A stretch of DNA of 64,000 bases, taken from assembly GCF_018687615.1 (NCBI RefSeq), contig NZ_CP061299.1:310001-374000 (forward strand), written 5' to 3'. The position numbers and the translations under genes were made by a program. The first letter of the stretch is position 1. Every line of letters begins with the position of its first letter. The notes under the pieces are model-generated. The model worked only from the letters and a program-made list of their open reading frames with translations, had not been told where the DNA came from and did no database searches. Of the stretch, positions 1 to 8,402 are shown piece by piece. This DNA comes from Polynucleobacter sp. MWH-CaK5. GTDB lineage: Bacteria; Pseudomonadota; Gammaproteobacteria; Burkholderiales; Burkholderiaceae.

Positions 1-513
1 TTGATAAGGCTCGTACCACTGAATCAAACCATTCTCTTTGATGCCTGCTTGTATTTGCATTGATTGAATATGACCAATCAATGCGTCGTTCTGTAGTTGA
101 GATTTTTTATTTTTGGTTTGTAAATACAGCACGCCATCACGTTGCTGATGGTGTCCTTGCATTTGCACAAAAAAGGCTCGGTAGTTCATCTCTTCTTCTT
201 TGTTGGTGGTGAAGAACGCATCAGAGCTGTCCATGCTGGCCGAGCCTTTCCTGATCTGAAATTGACCTGCTTGAGCATTGCTCATCGATGCGCTGTCTTT
301 GATCATTAATCGTGGGATCTTCGATCCTTTGGGATTGCTGGCCATCTGAATGGCTTCGCCCATCATTTGCAATGCTTGCAGAGCTTCACTTTGAAGCCTT
401 GCTTTGGCCGCTTGCTGATCCAGTGAGGCATAAATTTGATGTCCTGATTGAGTTAGGCTCATCAGAATCAGACTGCCCGCGAGGCTGCTGATCAATATTT
501 CTAAGAGATTCAT
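1..513 (-). CDS. PilW-like minor pilin (partial)
   Basis: The 3' end lies beyond the left edge; 171 codons are visible. The protein begins MNLLEILISS, followed by a hydrophobic stretch, then a helical region rich in Q, A and M and a soluble part, as in PilW-type minor pilins that prime type IV pilus or pseudopilus assembly in the inner membrane. It overlaps the upstream pilin gene by ATGA, so the two are probably translationally coupled. Odd point: the ATG falls where the mature N-terminus should be (Glu at position 5), and the frame is closed by a stop four codons upstream, so there is no leader peptide. PilW is the best guess from order and hydrophobic profile; another pseudopilin is possible. 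Confidence 0.6.
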   Translation of the reverse strand, partial: MNLLEILISSLAGSLILMSLTQSGHQIYASLDQQAAKARLQSEALQALQMMGEAIQMASNPKGSKIPRLMIKDSASMSNAQAGQFQIRKGSASMDSSDAFFTTNKEEEMNYRAFFVQMQGHHQQRDGVLYLQTKNKKSQLQNDALIGHIQSMQIQAGIKENGLIQWYEPYQ

Positions 514-728
514 TGATGGTCCTCATCCATTAGCGCTATTGCTAATTCGTGATCATCGCTCGCGTGCAGAATTTCTAGAAATTGAATCTCCAATTTAAGT
601 GAGTGGCTGGTAAGAAATTGTTGTGTGGAAAAAATAACAAAGTAAGAGCCACTCAATAGGCCGAGCGCAATCAAAATTTCAATGAAGGTGAAGCCGAGTT
701 GTTTAAAAGATGTGGTCGACGACATCAA
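510..728 (-). CDS. PilV-like prepilin
   Basis: A 72-residue protein with a class III prepilin signal: a short polar leader, Gly-Phe cleavage site, then FTFIEILIALGLL with Glu at mature position 5, which PilD-type peptidase would cut and N-methylate. The hydrophobic helix spans about residues 13-30. It is much shorter than usual PilV or GspI proteins (about 120-170 residues), so it is a mini-pilin or has lost its C-terminal domain. It is the first gene of a leftward operon and overlaps the next pilin-like gene by 4 bases. Two adjacent Met codons at the start (residues 1 and 2) are equally possible. Confidence 0.65.
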   Translation of the reverse strand: MMSSTTSFKQLGFTFIEILIALGLLSGSYFVIFSTQQFLTSHSLKLEIQFLEILHASDDHELAIALMDEDHQ

Positions 729-805
729 TCAATGATGCCAAGTCAGGACCTTCTTGAAAATCAGCTACGGATGATTGGCTTGTAGGAAATGTCTGAAAAT
801 ATGAA

Positions 806-826
806 TGTAGTTAAAAAATAACTACA
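806..826. promoter_or_regulatory. palindrome upstream of BrnA-like gene
   Basis: TGTAGTTA, five A residues, then TAACTACA: perfect 8-bp inverted arms 67 bp before the ATG of the ribbon-helix-helix gene at 893. Such proteins commonly repress their own promoter through palindromes of this size, so this is a candidate operator. It has no following T-run, so a terminator is less likely. Confidence 0.45.
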
Positions 827-892
827 ATTTATTTTTAGAATACCTAAAATTTAGGGTCGTTAATAAAAACTTTCATCCATAAAGGTGAATAT

Positions 893-1102
893 ATGCGTAA
901 GAACTACGACTTCTCTGGGGCTAAGAAAAATAGTTATGCAGCTGCGCTTAAAAAACAAATAACTATTCGACTTGATGAGGACTCAATTTCATACTTCAAG
1001 GGAATCTCTGAAGAAGTTGGAATACCTTATCAGAGCTTGATTAATTTGTACCTCAGAGATTGTGCAACGTCTAATCGAAAATTAAATCTTAAGTGGGCTT
1101 AA
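893..1102 (+). CDS. BrnA/CopG-like ribbon-helix-helix protein
   Basis: A 69-residue protein. Residues 19-60 fit a ribbon-helix-helix fold: a strand KKQITIRLDED, a helix SISYFKGISEEVG, then IPYQSLINLYLRDCA. This ending is typical of BrnA-type antitoxins, which neutralise a BrnT RNase and repress their own operon. No BrnT-like reading frame lies next to it: nrdR is convergent and ends one base away. It may be an orphan antitoxin or a stand-alone regulator. The start is supported by AAAGGTG 7-8 bases before the ATG. Confidence 0.7.
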   Translation: MRKNYDFSGAKKNSYAAALKKQITIRLDEDSISYFKGISEEVGIPYQSLINLYLRDCATSNRKLNLKWA

Positions 1103-1549
1103 TTATTTAAGCTCTTTAAGCGCACTTTCGAATGACTCGATGTCTGCAAAGCTCTTGTAAACAGAGGCAAAGCGGATGTAGGCGACTTTATCAAGGCGCT
1201 TGAGTTCGCGCATCACAAGTTCACCTACTCGGTCGCTAGCAATTTCTTTTTCGCCGGTAGCTAGTAAGCGCTCTTCGATATTTCTGATCGCTTCTTCAAC
1301 GGCTTCTGCGGAAACAGGGCGCTTACGCAGTGCAATGCCCATCGAGTCAACAATCTTGCTGCGATTGTATTCAACACGACTGGCATTCTTTTTAACAATG
1401 GCTGGGAGTGCCAATTCAGGACGCTCATACGTTGTAAAACGTTTATCGCACTTTTCGCAACGACGACGTCGTTTGATGACGTCGCCTTCCTCCGATACGC
1501 GAGTGTCTAGAACTTGTGTATCAGAGTGTTTGCAAAAAGGACAATGCAT
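1103..1549 (-). CDS. nrdR: transcriptional repressor NrdR
   Basis: NrdR (148 residues) senses ATP/dATP and represses ribonucleotide reductase genes. The N-terminal zinc ribbon is visible as CPFC at residues 3-6 and CEKC at about 31-34, with the basic RRRR motif just before the second pair; the ATP-cone domain fills about residues 49-139. Length is normal for the family. It lies 21 bases downstream of glyA on the same strand, an order common in proteobacteria, and is convergent with the BrnA-like gene. Confidence 0.95.
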   Translation of the reverse strand: MHCPFCKHSDTQVLDTRVSEEGDVIKRRRRCEKCDKRFTTYERPELALPAIVKKNASRVEYNRSKIVDSMGIALRKRPVSAEAVEEAIRNIEERLLATGEKEIASDRVGELVMRELKRLDKVAYIRFASVYKSFADIESFESALKELK

Positions 1550-1570
1550 GAGCTTCTTTTATTCCCTGGA

Positions 1571-2818
1571 TTAGTTGCTGTAAACAGGGAAGCGTTTGGT
1601 GAGAGCGGATACCTGCTCACGAACCTTAGCAATGTTGGCAGCGTCGTTAGGATTATCTAGAACATCAGCAATCCAGTTAGCCACTTGAATCGCTTCAGCT
1701 TCTTTGAAGCCGCGAGTGGTCATCGCTGGTGAGCCCAAACGAATACCGCTTGTTACAAATGGTTTTTCAGGATCGTTAGGGATTGCATTTTTGTTACATG
1801 TGATGTGCGCTTCACCCAAAACACGTTCTGCTTCTTTGCCAGTGATTTTCTTGGCGCGAAGATCCACCAACATCACGTGTGATTGTGTTCCTGAAGAAAC
1901 GATGCGCAAGCCGCGCTTGATCAATGTTTGTGCCATTGCATTGGCGTTCACCAATACTTGCTTTTGGTACTCTTTAAAGCTTGGCTCTAAAGCTTCTTTG
2001 AAAGCAACAGCTTTAGCAGCAATCACGTGCATCAATGGACCGCCTTGCAAGCCAGGGAAGATGGCTGAGTTAATGGCTTTCTCGTGTTCCGCTTTCATCA
2101 AAATGATGCCGCCACGAGGACCGCGCAAACTCTTGTGAGTTGTAGATGTCACGATGTCTGCGTGAGGCACTGGGTTTGGATAAACACCCGCAGCAATCAA
2201 TCCAGAGTAGTGCGCCATGTCCACCATGAAAATCGCACCCACTTCTTTAGCCACTTTGGCAAAACGCTCAAAGTCGATGTGCAATGAGTAAGCAGATGCA
2301 CCAGCAATGATTAGTTTTGGTTTGTGCTCACGCGCCAAACGCTCCATCGCGTCGTAGTCGATTTCTTCACGAGCATTCAAGCCATAAGAAATGGCATTGA
2401 ACCACTTGCCGCTCATATTAAGAGCCATGCCGTGGGTCAAGTGACCACCTTCGGCCAGGCTCATACCTAGAATCGTGTCACCAGGCTTTAAAAACGCTAA
2501 AAATACCGCTTCGTTGGCAGATGCGCCACAGTGAGGCTGAACGTTGGCTGTTTCAGCGCCATAAATCTGTTTCAAGCGATCAATCGCCAATTGTTCGGCA
2601 ACGTCTACATACTCGCAGCCACCGTAATAACGCTTGCCAGGGTAGCCTTCAGCATATTTATTGGTTAATTGTGAGCCTTGAGCCTCTAAAACCGCTGGAG
2701 AGGTGTAATTTTCTGAGGCAATCAGTTCAATATGGTCTTCTTGACGCTTATTTTCAGCTTGGATGGCATCCCACAATGCGGGATCAGTTTTGGCCAATGT
2801 TTCACTACGTTTGAACAT
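1571..2818 (-). CDS. glyA: serine hydroxymethyltransferase
   Basis: GlyA (415 residues) interconverts serine and glycine using tetrahydrofolate and PLP and supplies one-carbon units. Family hallmarks are visible: EDHIELIASENYTS near the N-terminus, the YAEGYPGKRYYGG loop, and the PLP-lysine region TSTTHKSLRGPRGG at about residues 225-238. Length matches family norms. It is cotranscribed toward nrdR and divergent from the SDR gene at 2916. Confidence 0.97.
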   Translation of the reverse strand: MFKRSETLAKTDPALWDAIQAENKRQEDHIELIASENYTSPAVLEAQGSQLTNKYAEGYPGKRYYGGCEYVDVAEQLAIDRLKQIYGAETANVQPHCGASANEAVFLAFLKPGDTILGMSLAEGGHLTHGMALNMSGKWFNAISYGLNAREEIDYDAMERLAREHKPKLIIAGASAYSLHIDFERFAKVAKEVGAIFMVDMAHYSGLIAAGVYPNPVPHADIVTSTTHKSLRGPRGGIILMKAEHEKAINSAIFPGLQGGPLMHVIAAKAVAFKEALEPSFKEYQKQVLVNANAMAQTLIKRGLRIVSSGTQSHVMLVDLRAKKITGKEAERVLGEAHITCNKNAIPNDPEKPFVTSGIRLGSPAMTTRGFKEAEAIQVANWIADVLDNPNDAANIAKVREQVSALTKRFPVYSN

Positions 2819-2915
2819 GATGTGGGCTTTCTATGGGAATCAAGTAATTTGTCGCAAGCATACGCTAAACTCTGCAGACCTAAATGATACAAAAAAACCA
2901 GTAAGGAGACCAAAA

Positions 2916-3683
2916 ATGACTAAGTTGACAGTATTAGTGACAGGCGCCACCGCAGGCTTTGGCCAAGCGATCGCTAAGCGTTATTTGGCTGAAGGCCATA
3001 AAGTAGTGGCAGCAGGTCGTCGCGCAGACCGCCTAGAGGCCTTAAAAAAGTCTTTGCCAGCCGATCAGCAGGCCCGTTTACACACTGAAATTTTGGATGT
3101 GACCAATAAAGACATGGTTTTTGCCTTGCCAGCAAAACTGCCTAAAGATTTTGCAGGCGTGAATGTTTTGGTGAATAACGCTGGTTTAGCTCTTGGTTTA
3201 GAGCCAGCACACCGAGTTGATTTGGATGATTGGGAGCAAATGGTTGATACCAACATCAAGGGTTTGATGTACATGACACGCGCATTTTTGCCAGGCATGG
3301 TTGAGCGCGGTGCAGGCCATGTATTTAATTTGGGTTCTATTGCTGGTCGCTACCCATACCCAGGTGGCAACGTTTACGGTGGCACAAAAGCATTTGTGCG
3401 CCAATTCAGTTTGAACCTCAAGTCTGATTTATTGGGCACACCTGTACGCGTGACTGATGTTTCACCAGGATTATGTTCAGGCACAGAGTTTTCAAACGTG
3501 CGCTTCAAGGGCGATGATGAAAAAGCATCTAAGGTGTATGACGGTGTCCAAGCGTTGACTGCGACTGACATCGCTGAATCAGTTTATTGGGCATCAACAT
3601 TGCCAGCGCATGTGAACATCAACGTCATTGAAATGATGCCAGCGTGTCAGGCATCTGGTCCTTTGGCTGTTCATCGCAAGTAA
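2916..3683 (+). CDS. SDR-family NADP-dependent oxidoreductase (YdfG-like)
   Basis: A short-chain dehydrogenase of 255 residues. The Rossmann motif TGATAGFG lies at about residues 8-15, the dinucleotide specificity segment AAGRRADR at about 34-41 (basic residues suggest NADP), NNAG at about 86-89 and the catalytic Y-x3-K as YGGTK near 151-155. Closest in feel to YdfG/3-hydroxy acid dehydrogenase, which oxidises serine, 3-hydroxy acids and related alcohols. The reading frame opens farther upstream, at 2763 inside glyA, but the ATG at 2916 has a good AAGGAG site and begins the fold. Substrate is not certain. Confidence 0.85.
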   Translation: MTKLTVLVTGATAGFGQAIAKRYLAEGHKVVAAGRRADRLEALKKSLPADQQARLHTEILDVTNKDMVFALPAKLPKDFAGVNVLVNNAGLALGLEPAHRVDLDDWEQMVDTNIKGLMYMTRAFLPGMVERGAGHVFNLGSIAGRYPYPGGNVYGGTKAFVRQFSLNLKSDLLGTPVRVTDVSPGLCSGTEFSNVRFKGDDEKASKVYDGVQALTATDIAESVYWASTLPAHVNINVIEMMPACQASGPLAVHRK

Positions 3684-3737
3684 TTAAACGAATCACCTCA
3701 CTTAACCCTAAGTTCAACCCTACGGAAATTAACGCTT

Positions 3738-4394
3738 ATGCACGCTACTCAAGATTTATCAATTCTGTCATTGATTTTGAACGCCAGTATTTTGGTGCAA
3801 TTGGTCATGTTGTTATTGGTCGGTCTGTCAGTGGCCTCATGGACAATTATTTTTAGAAAAGGTTTGGCTCTTAAAGCGGTTCGTCAAGAGACGGAACGTT
3901 TCGAAAGAGACTTTTGGTCGGGTGGTGATTTGAATACTTTGCTTCAAGGTGCTATGCGCAATAAAGACCAATCAGCCAGTCTTGAGCGCATCTTTGAAAG
4001 CGGTATGCAAGAGTTTTTAAAGGGTAAAGAGATTGATGGGGCTCGACGCGCCATGAAAGCTGCTTACCAGCGTGAGATGGATACCTTGGAGGCGAACTTG
4101 CCTTTCTTGGCTTCGGTTGGTTCTGTATCACCTTACATTGGTTTGTTCGGAACCGTGTGGGGCATCATGAATTCATTCCGAGGTTTGGCCAATGTGCAGC
4201 AAGCTACTTTGGCCAGTGTTGCTCCCGGTATTGCTGAGGCATTGGTAGCCACTGCGATTGGTTTGTTTGCGGCGATTCCGGCGGTGGTTGCATACAACCG
4301 CAATGCAGCTGACATTGATCGCCTAGCGATTCGCTTTGAAACTTTCATTGAAGAGTTTTCAAATATTTTGCAGCGTCAACAGCAAGTTCGTTAA
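3738..4394 (+). CDS. tolQ: Tol-Pal motor subunit TolQ
   Basis: TolQ (218 residues) is the proton-channel subunit of the inner-membrane TolQRA motor that drives outer-membrane constriction at division. Three membrane helices are seen at about 14-38, 122-150 and 160-186, with a large cytoplasmic loop between the first two, as in the MotA/TolQ/ExbB family. The conserved stretch SPYIGLFGTVWGIM lies around residue 130. First gene of tolQRAB; a YbgC thioesterase gene, frequent upstream in other bacteria, is absent and an SDR gene occupies the place. Confidence 0.93.
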   Translation: MHATQDLSILSLILNASILVQLVMLLLVGLSVASWTIIFRKGLALKAVRQETERFERDFWSGGDLNTLLQGAMRNKDQSASLERIFESGMQEFLKGKEIDGARRAMKAAYQREMDTLEANLPFLASVGSVSPYIGLFGTVWGIMNSFRGLANVQQATLASVAPGIAEALVATAIGLFAAIPAVVAYNRNAADIDRLAIRFETFIEEFSNILQRQQQVR

Positions 4395-4411
4395 ACGGAG
4401 ATTGCTCATTC

Positions 4412-4834
4412 ATGGCTAGTATCTCTAGAAAATCTGGTGGTCGTCGGCGCGCAATGGCTGACATCAACGTGGTGCCATACATTGATGTGATGTTGGTGTT
4501 GTTGGTGATCTTCATGGTCACCACCCCAATGGTCAATCCAGGCATTGTCAGTTTGCCAACAGTGGGTGGTGCACAAGTGCAACCAATGCCACCGGTCCTG
4601 ATCAATATTTCTGCAGAAGAAGTTATCTTGATCAAGAGCGAAGGCAAGGCAGATAAAACTGTCACAAGAGCTGAGCTTGGTGCGTTTGCTCGTGAGCGTG
4701 CTGAATTAACACCTGATCAACCGATGGTGATTGCTGCCGATAAATCCATCAAATATGAGATTGTGATGGACGTGATGGCGCGCTTAAAAGAGAACGGTAT
4801 CAAGCGCGTAGGGTTGGCAGTTAAGAGCAACTGA
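4412..4834 (+). CDS. tolR: Tol-Pal motor subunit TolR
   Basis: TolR (140 residues), a single-span inner-membrane partner of TolQ. The membrane helix at about 20-40 begins with DINVVPYIDVMLVLLVIF; the Asp of YIDVMLVL is the proton-carrying residue of the ExbD/TolR family. The periplasmic part ends with the family's dimerisation domain. It starts 17 bases after tolQ and is followed by tolA within 20 bases. Confidence 0.93.
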   Translation: MASISRKSGGRRRAMADINVVPYIDVMLVLLVIFMVTTPMVNPGIVSLPTVGGAQVQPMPPVLINISAEEVILIKSEGKADKTVTRAELGAFARERAELTPDQPMVIAADKSIKYEIVMDVMARLKENGIKRVGLAVKSN

Positions 4835-4853
4835 CAAATCACTGAGAGATGAA

Positions 4854-5675
4854 TTGAGCGCAGCAGCATTTCCAATGAATCCCCTTAGAAACCGAATTCA
4901 GGCAGAACCTGGAACCGGCAAAGCCTTTGTGTGGGCTTTGGGGATGCATCTTTTATTGTTTGGATTTTTAACCTTTGGTCTGAGTTGGAAAAGCCAAACG
5001 CCTGCTGGTCTTGAAGCGGAGATTTGGGACAATGTTCCGGTCATCAAAAGCGCTCCACCAAACATTGATCCAAAAATCGATGCTGATGAAAAAGCAGACA
5101 TTGCTTTGAAAAAGAAAAAAGAAGCAGTGAAAAAGCCTGAGCCTAAAGAAGAGGTCAAAGCGGCTAAAAAAGTTGATCCAAAAGAACTACAAAAGCAAAA
5201 AGCTGAACAAGAAAAACTAGCCAAACAAAAACAAGAGCAAGCCAAAGAAAAAGCCAAAGCCGAAGCTGAGCGCAAAGAAGCCTTGGCGCAACAAAAAGCA
5301 CGCTCTGATCAGTTGGCTCGCTTGAGGTCTGCTGCAGGTAAAGAAGGTGCTGCGGGTGGTCGAGGAGGTGTGGTTGGGGACGGTGTGGGTGGTGGCGGTA
5401 ATGCCAAGCCTGGCTATGCAGACAAAGTGCGTAAAAAGATACTTCCTTTGATTGTGTTCAATCCATCTTTAGTAGCTGGCAATCCAGCGGTAGAGGTTGG
5501 CGTGGAGTTAGCGCCTGATGGCACAATCATGAATAGAAAAGTTTTAAAGAGCAGTGGTGATGCTGCTTGGGATCGTGCTGTTTTAAGAGCTGTTGATGAT
5601 GCTCAAACTTTGCCTAAAGATGATGATGGCAAAGTGCCTAAACAAATACGTTTGACTTTTAAACCGAAAGATTAA
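4854..5675 (+). CDS. tolA: TolA, envelope-spanning Tol-Pal protein
   Basis: TolA (273 residues) links the TolQR motor to TolB and Pal. One membrane helix at about 26-46, a Lys/Glu/Ala-rich helical arm at about 75-160, a Gly-rich hinge at about 160-180, then a TonB/TolA C-terminal domain at about 185-272 (VEVGVELAPDGTI, SGDAAWDRAVLRAV). The start used is TTG at 4854 with GAGAG six bases upstream; an ATG seven codons later (4875) is an alternative. The compositional bias of the arm is normal for TolA. Confidence 0.9.
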   Translation: MSAAAFPMNPLRNRIQAEPGTGKAFVWALGMHLLLFGFLTFGLSWKSQTPAGLEAEIWDNVPVIKSAPPNIDPKIDADEKADIALKKKKEAVKKPEPKEEVKAAKKVDPKELQKQKAEQEKLAKQKQEQAKEKAKAEAERKEALAQQKARSDQLARLRSAAGKEGAAGGRGGVVGDGVGGGGNAKPGYADKVRKKILPLIVFNPSLVAGNPAVEVGVELAPDGTIMNRKVLKSSGDAAWDRAVLRAVDDAQTLPKDDDGKVPKQIRLTFKPKD

Positions 5676-5703
5676 ATCGATTGATGAGATTGGTGAAGCA
5701 AAG

Positions 5704-6990
5704 ATGAAGACAACACTGACTAAAAACTTTTTGATGATATTTGCTTTGATGGCATTTTCAGTTGGTGTCAAAGCACAAATGAATATTGAAATCACGGGTG
5801 TGGGTCAGTCGCTGTTCCCGGTGGCTGTGATGCGCTTTGTTGGTGAAAATCAATTGCCCGTCAAGGTAACGGATGTTGTTCGCTCTAACTTGACTCGCAG
5901 TGGAGCGATTCGAAATGTCGAGAGTGGCTCTGCTGAGTTAGGTTGGGACATCAACCCTGACTACAAGTCATGGTCTGCGCGTGGGGCTGATGCTCTAGCA
6001 GTTGGAAATGTCACCAAGTTATCAGATGGTCGATTTGAGATTCGCTATCGTCTATTTGATATTCGCAAAGGCGAAAGCTTGGGTGGTTTGGTTGTTACTG
6101 TGGGTGTTGAAGATTTGCGTTTGGCAGGTCACAAGATTGCTGATGACATCATTCAAAAGATTTTGGGTGAGCGCGGTATTTTTTCTACACGCTTATCGTA
6201 TGTGATTCGTTCTGGTAAGAGCCATCGCTTAGTAATCTCTGATTCTGATGGTGAAAATGCCAAGCCTGCATTGGCAAGTAATGAGCCCATCATCTCGCCG
6301 AACTGGTCACCTGATGGCAAAAAAGTGGCCTACGTTTCTTTTGAGGCCCGCAAGCCAGTGATTTACGTTCATGAGTTGGCAACTGGGCGCCGCACGATTC
6401 TTTCTAACCAGAAGGGCAATAACAGTGCGCCTTCTTGGTCAGTGGATGGCAGTCAACTCGCGATGGCCCTATCAAAAGATGGAAATACACAGATTTATAA
6501 AATCAATGCCAATGCCACTGGACTTCAGCGTTTGACCAGAGGTTCATCCATTGATACAGAGCCACAGTGGTCGCCAGATGGCCAGTCAATTTATTTCACG
6601 AGTGATCGTGGCGGTAGTCCACAGATTTATAAGATGTCGACTGCCGGCGAATCCGCTGGTGCGGCACAACGGGTGACTTTTAAACATTCATTTGTGACAA
6701 GTCCGCGTTTATCCCCAGATGGTAAAAATTTAGCTTACATCGCTCGTGTGTCAGGTGCTTACCGTTTGCACCTTCAAGATTTGGCAACTGGCGAGGTCAC
6801 ACCTTTGAGTGATGGCGCCCGAGATGAAACTCCTACTTTTGCTGCCAATGGCCGATACATTCTTTACGCTACTCGCTCAGCAGGTAAGCCAGTATTGATG
6901 GCCGTATCAATTGACGGTAAAAATAAGCAAACCTTGAGTTTGCCAGGCGCTGACATACGTGAGCCTGCCTGGGGCCCATTTATGGACTAA
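5704..6990 (+). CDS. tolB: Tol-Pal translocation protein TolB
   Basis: TolB (428 residues) is a periplasmic beta-propeller that binds Pal and the end of TolA. A signal peptide with cleavage near VKA-Q (about residue 24) is present, followed by the N-terminal alpha/beta domain to about 165 and six propeller repeats, recognised by recurring S/P-x-WSPDGK words (SPNWSPDGKK, EPQWSPDGQS, SPRLSPDGKN). Follows tolA by 28 bases; a strong terminator lies just downstream. Confidence 0.95.
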   Translation: MKTTLTKNFLMIFALMAFSVGVKAQMNIEITGVGQSLFPVAVMRFVGENQLPVKVTDVVRSNLTRSGAIRNVESGSAELGWDINPDYKSWSARGADALAVGNVTKLSDGRFEIRYRLFDIRKGESLGGLVVTVGVEDLRLAGHKIADDIIQKILGERGIFSTRLSYVIRSGKSHRLVISDSDGENAKPALASNEPIISPNWSPDGKKVAYVSFEARKPVIYVHELATGRRTILSNQKGNNSAPSWSVDGSQLAMALSKDGNTQIYKINANATGLQRLTRGSSIDTEPQWSPDGQSIYFTSDRGGSPQIYKMSTAGESAGAAQRVTFKHSFVTSPRLSPDGKNLAYIARVSGAYRLHLQDLATGEVTPLSDGARDETPTFAANGRYILYATRSAGKPVLMAVSIDGKNKQTLSLPGADIREPAWGPFMD

Positions 6991-7032
6991 CTTTGCAAAA
7001 AGCAAAGTATTCATCTTAATTTGGTACGATAG

Positions 7033-7061
7033 GGCTTAATTCATCGAATTAAGCCTTTTTT
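7033..7061 (+). terminator. intrinsic terminator between tolB and pal
   Basis: GGCTTAATTC, loop ATC, GAATTAAGCC, then six T: a perfect 10-bp stem with a T-run. It separates tolQRAB from pal-cpoB-queC, which suggests that pal has its own promoter in the AT-rich stretch 7064-7130. Confidence 0.85.
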
Positions 7062-7138
7062 GATGAAAATTAACCAATAAAAACAAGTAACTAATAAGTG
7101 CATAGATTAATTAATAAATATTTAGATAGGAGAAAATC

Positions 7139-7615
7139 ATGAAACAATTTTCAATCGCTCGTCGTGCAACATTATTGTTGTCAGTAGCTTTGTTAACAGC
7201 TTGTGCATCTGGTGTGAAGTTGGATGACGTGAATGGTAAGGGCGGTACAGATTACAGCTCACAACCATGGAACGATCCTAAGAGCCCATTGTTTAAGCGC
7301 AGCGTTTACTTTGACTTTGATAGCTACGCTGTTAAAGCTGAGTACCAAGCAACATTACAGGCTCATGCTAATTATTTGAAGGCCAACAAAGATCGCAAGA
7401 TCAAAATTGAAGGCAATACTGATGAGCGCGGTACAACTGAATACAATTTGGCATTGGGCCAACGTCGTTCAGAGGCTGTGCGTAAATCATTGTCATTGCT
7501 CGGCGTGCCTGATTCACAGATGGAAGCTGTGAGCTTTGGTAAAGAAAAGCCAAAGGCACAGGGTAGCAACGAAGCAGCTTGGAAAGAAAATCGCCGCGCT
7601 GACATCGCTTATTAA
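7139..7615 (+). CDS. pal: peptidoglycan-associated lipoprotein Pal
   Basis: Pal (158 residues) anchors the outer membrane to peptidoglycan. The lipoprotein signal ends with lipobox LTAC, placing the acylated Cys at residue 22. The OmpA-like domain at about 50-158 holds VYFDFDSYAV and the peptidoglycan-binding helix segment GNTDERGTTEYNLALGQRR. A GGAG site lies upstream (TAGGAG, 7126-7131). First gene after the terminator at 7033-7061. Confidence 0.96.
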   Translation: MKQFSIARRATLLLSVALLTACASGVKLDDVNGKGGTDYSSQPWNDPKSPLFKRSVYFDFDSYAVKAEYQATLQAHANYLKANKDRKIKIEGNTDERGTTEYNLALGQRRSEAVRKSLSLLGVPDSQMEAVSFGKEKPKAQGSNEAAWKENRRADIAY

Positions 7616-7647
7616 TTGACTTAAATTAATTTAAGAAAAGAATACTC

Positions 7648-8391
7648 ATGCAGCAATCAAAGTGCTTTAGTTTTCTGCACAAAACAACAGCGGCTTTGGC
7701 CGCTGTTGTTTTTGTAGGCCTATCTTTCACATCCACTGCTAGCTTTGCTTTCATGGAGGATGGTGAAGCGCGACGCGCTATTTTAGATTTGCGAGAACAG
7801 CTCTCGTCTAGTCAAAAAGCCCAAGTGGAACTGCAAGGTCGTCTTGACGAATTGAATCAAGAGACGGCTAAGTTACGTGGTCGTTCAGAAGTCTTGGAAA
7901 AGCAAGTTGAAGAATTAACTGCGCAACAGAAAACTTTTTATCAAGATCTTAATGATCGGATGAAAAAACATGAGCCTCAAGTGATGGAGATTGAGGGCGT
8001 TCAAGGCAAAGTTCAACCTGGTGAAAAAGAAGCCTATGACGCCGCTTTGAAGGCTTTTCAGGATGGTAATTTAAAGAGAGCTGATACAGGGTTTCAGTCT
8101 TTTGTTAAAAAGTACCCGAACAGTCCTTATTGGCCATTGGCTCAATTCTGGTTAGGTAATTCAGAGTACGCACAAAAAGACTATAAGTCAGCGATTGCAA
8201 CGCTCCAATCGATGGTGAAACGCTATCCTTTGCATGGACGAGTGCCTGATGCACTGTTAACTTTGGCCAATAGTCAGATCGAAGCAGGGCAAAAACCTGC
8301 TGGTAAAAAGACCTTAGAAAATTTAATTGCCAAGCATCCAGATACTGAGGCTGCTGATTTGGCTAAACAGGCGCTCAAACGCTTGAAGTAA
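7648..8391 (+). CDS. cpoB: cell division coordinator CpoB (YbgF)
   Basis: CpoB (247 residues) is a periplasmic partner of TolA that couples constriction with peptidoglycan synthesis. A signal peptide ends around SFAF (residue 34); a coiled coil with heptad Leu residues runs over about 40-95; TPR repeats fill about 128-247 (AYDAALKAFQDGNLKRAD, YPNSPYWPLAQFWLGN, YPLHGRVPDALLTLA). The order pal-cpoB-queC is common in beta- and gammaproteobacteria. Confidence 0.92.
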   Translation: MQQSKCFSFLHKTTAALAAVVFVGLSFTSTASFAFMEDGEARRAILDLREQLSSSQKAQVELQGRLDELNQETAKLRGRSEVLEKQVEELTAQQKTFYQDLNDRMKKHEPQVMEIEGVQGKVQPGEKEAYDAALKAFQDGNLKRADTGFQSFVKKYPNSPYWPLAQFWLGNSEYAQKDYKSAIATLQSMVKRYPLHGRVPDALLTLANSQIEAGQKPAGKKTLENLIAKHPDTEAADLAKQALKRLK

Positions 8392-8402
8392 TCGAAAATC
8401 GT

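Noticed and set aside
893..1102. Toxin-antitoxin pair
   Set aside because: No BrnT-like or other toxin frame in the adjoining DNA.
1704..2138. Long open frame on the plus strand inside glyA
   Set aside because: Antisense shadow without gene-like features.
2763..2915. N-terminal extension of the SDR protein
   Set aside because: It would overlap glyA, and a good ribosome site supports the ATG at 2916.
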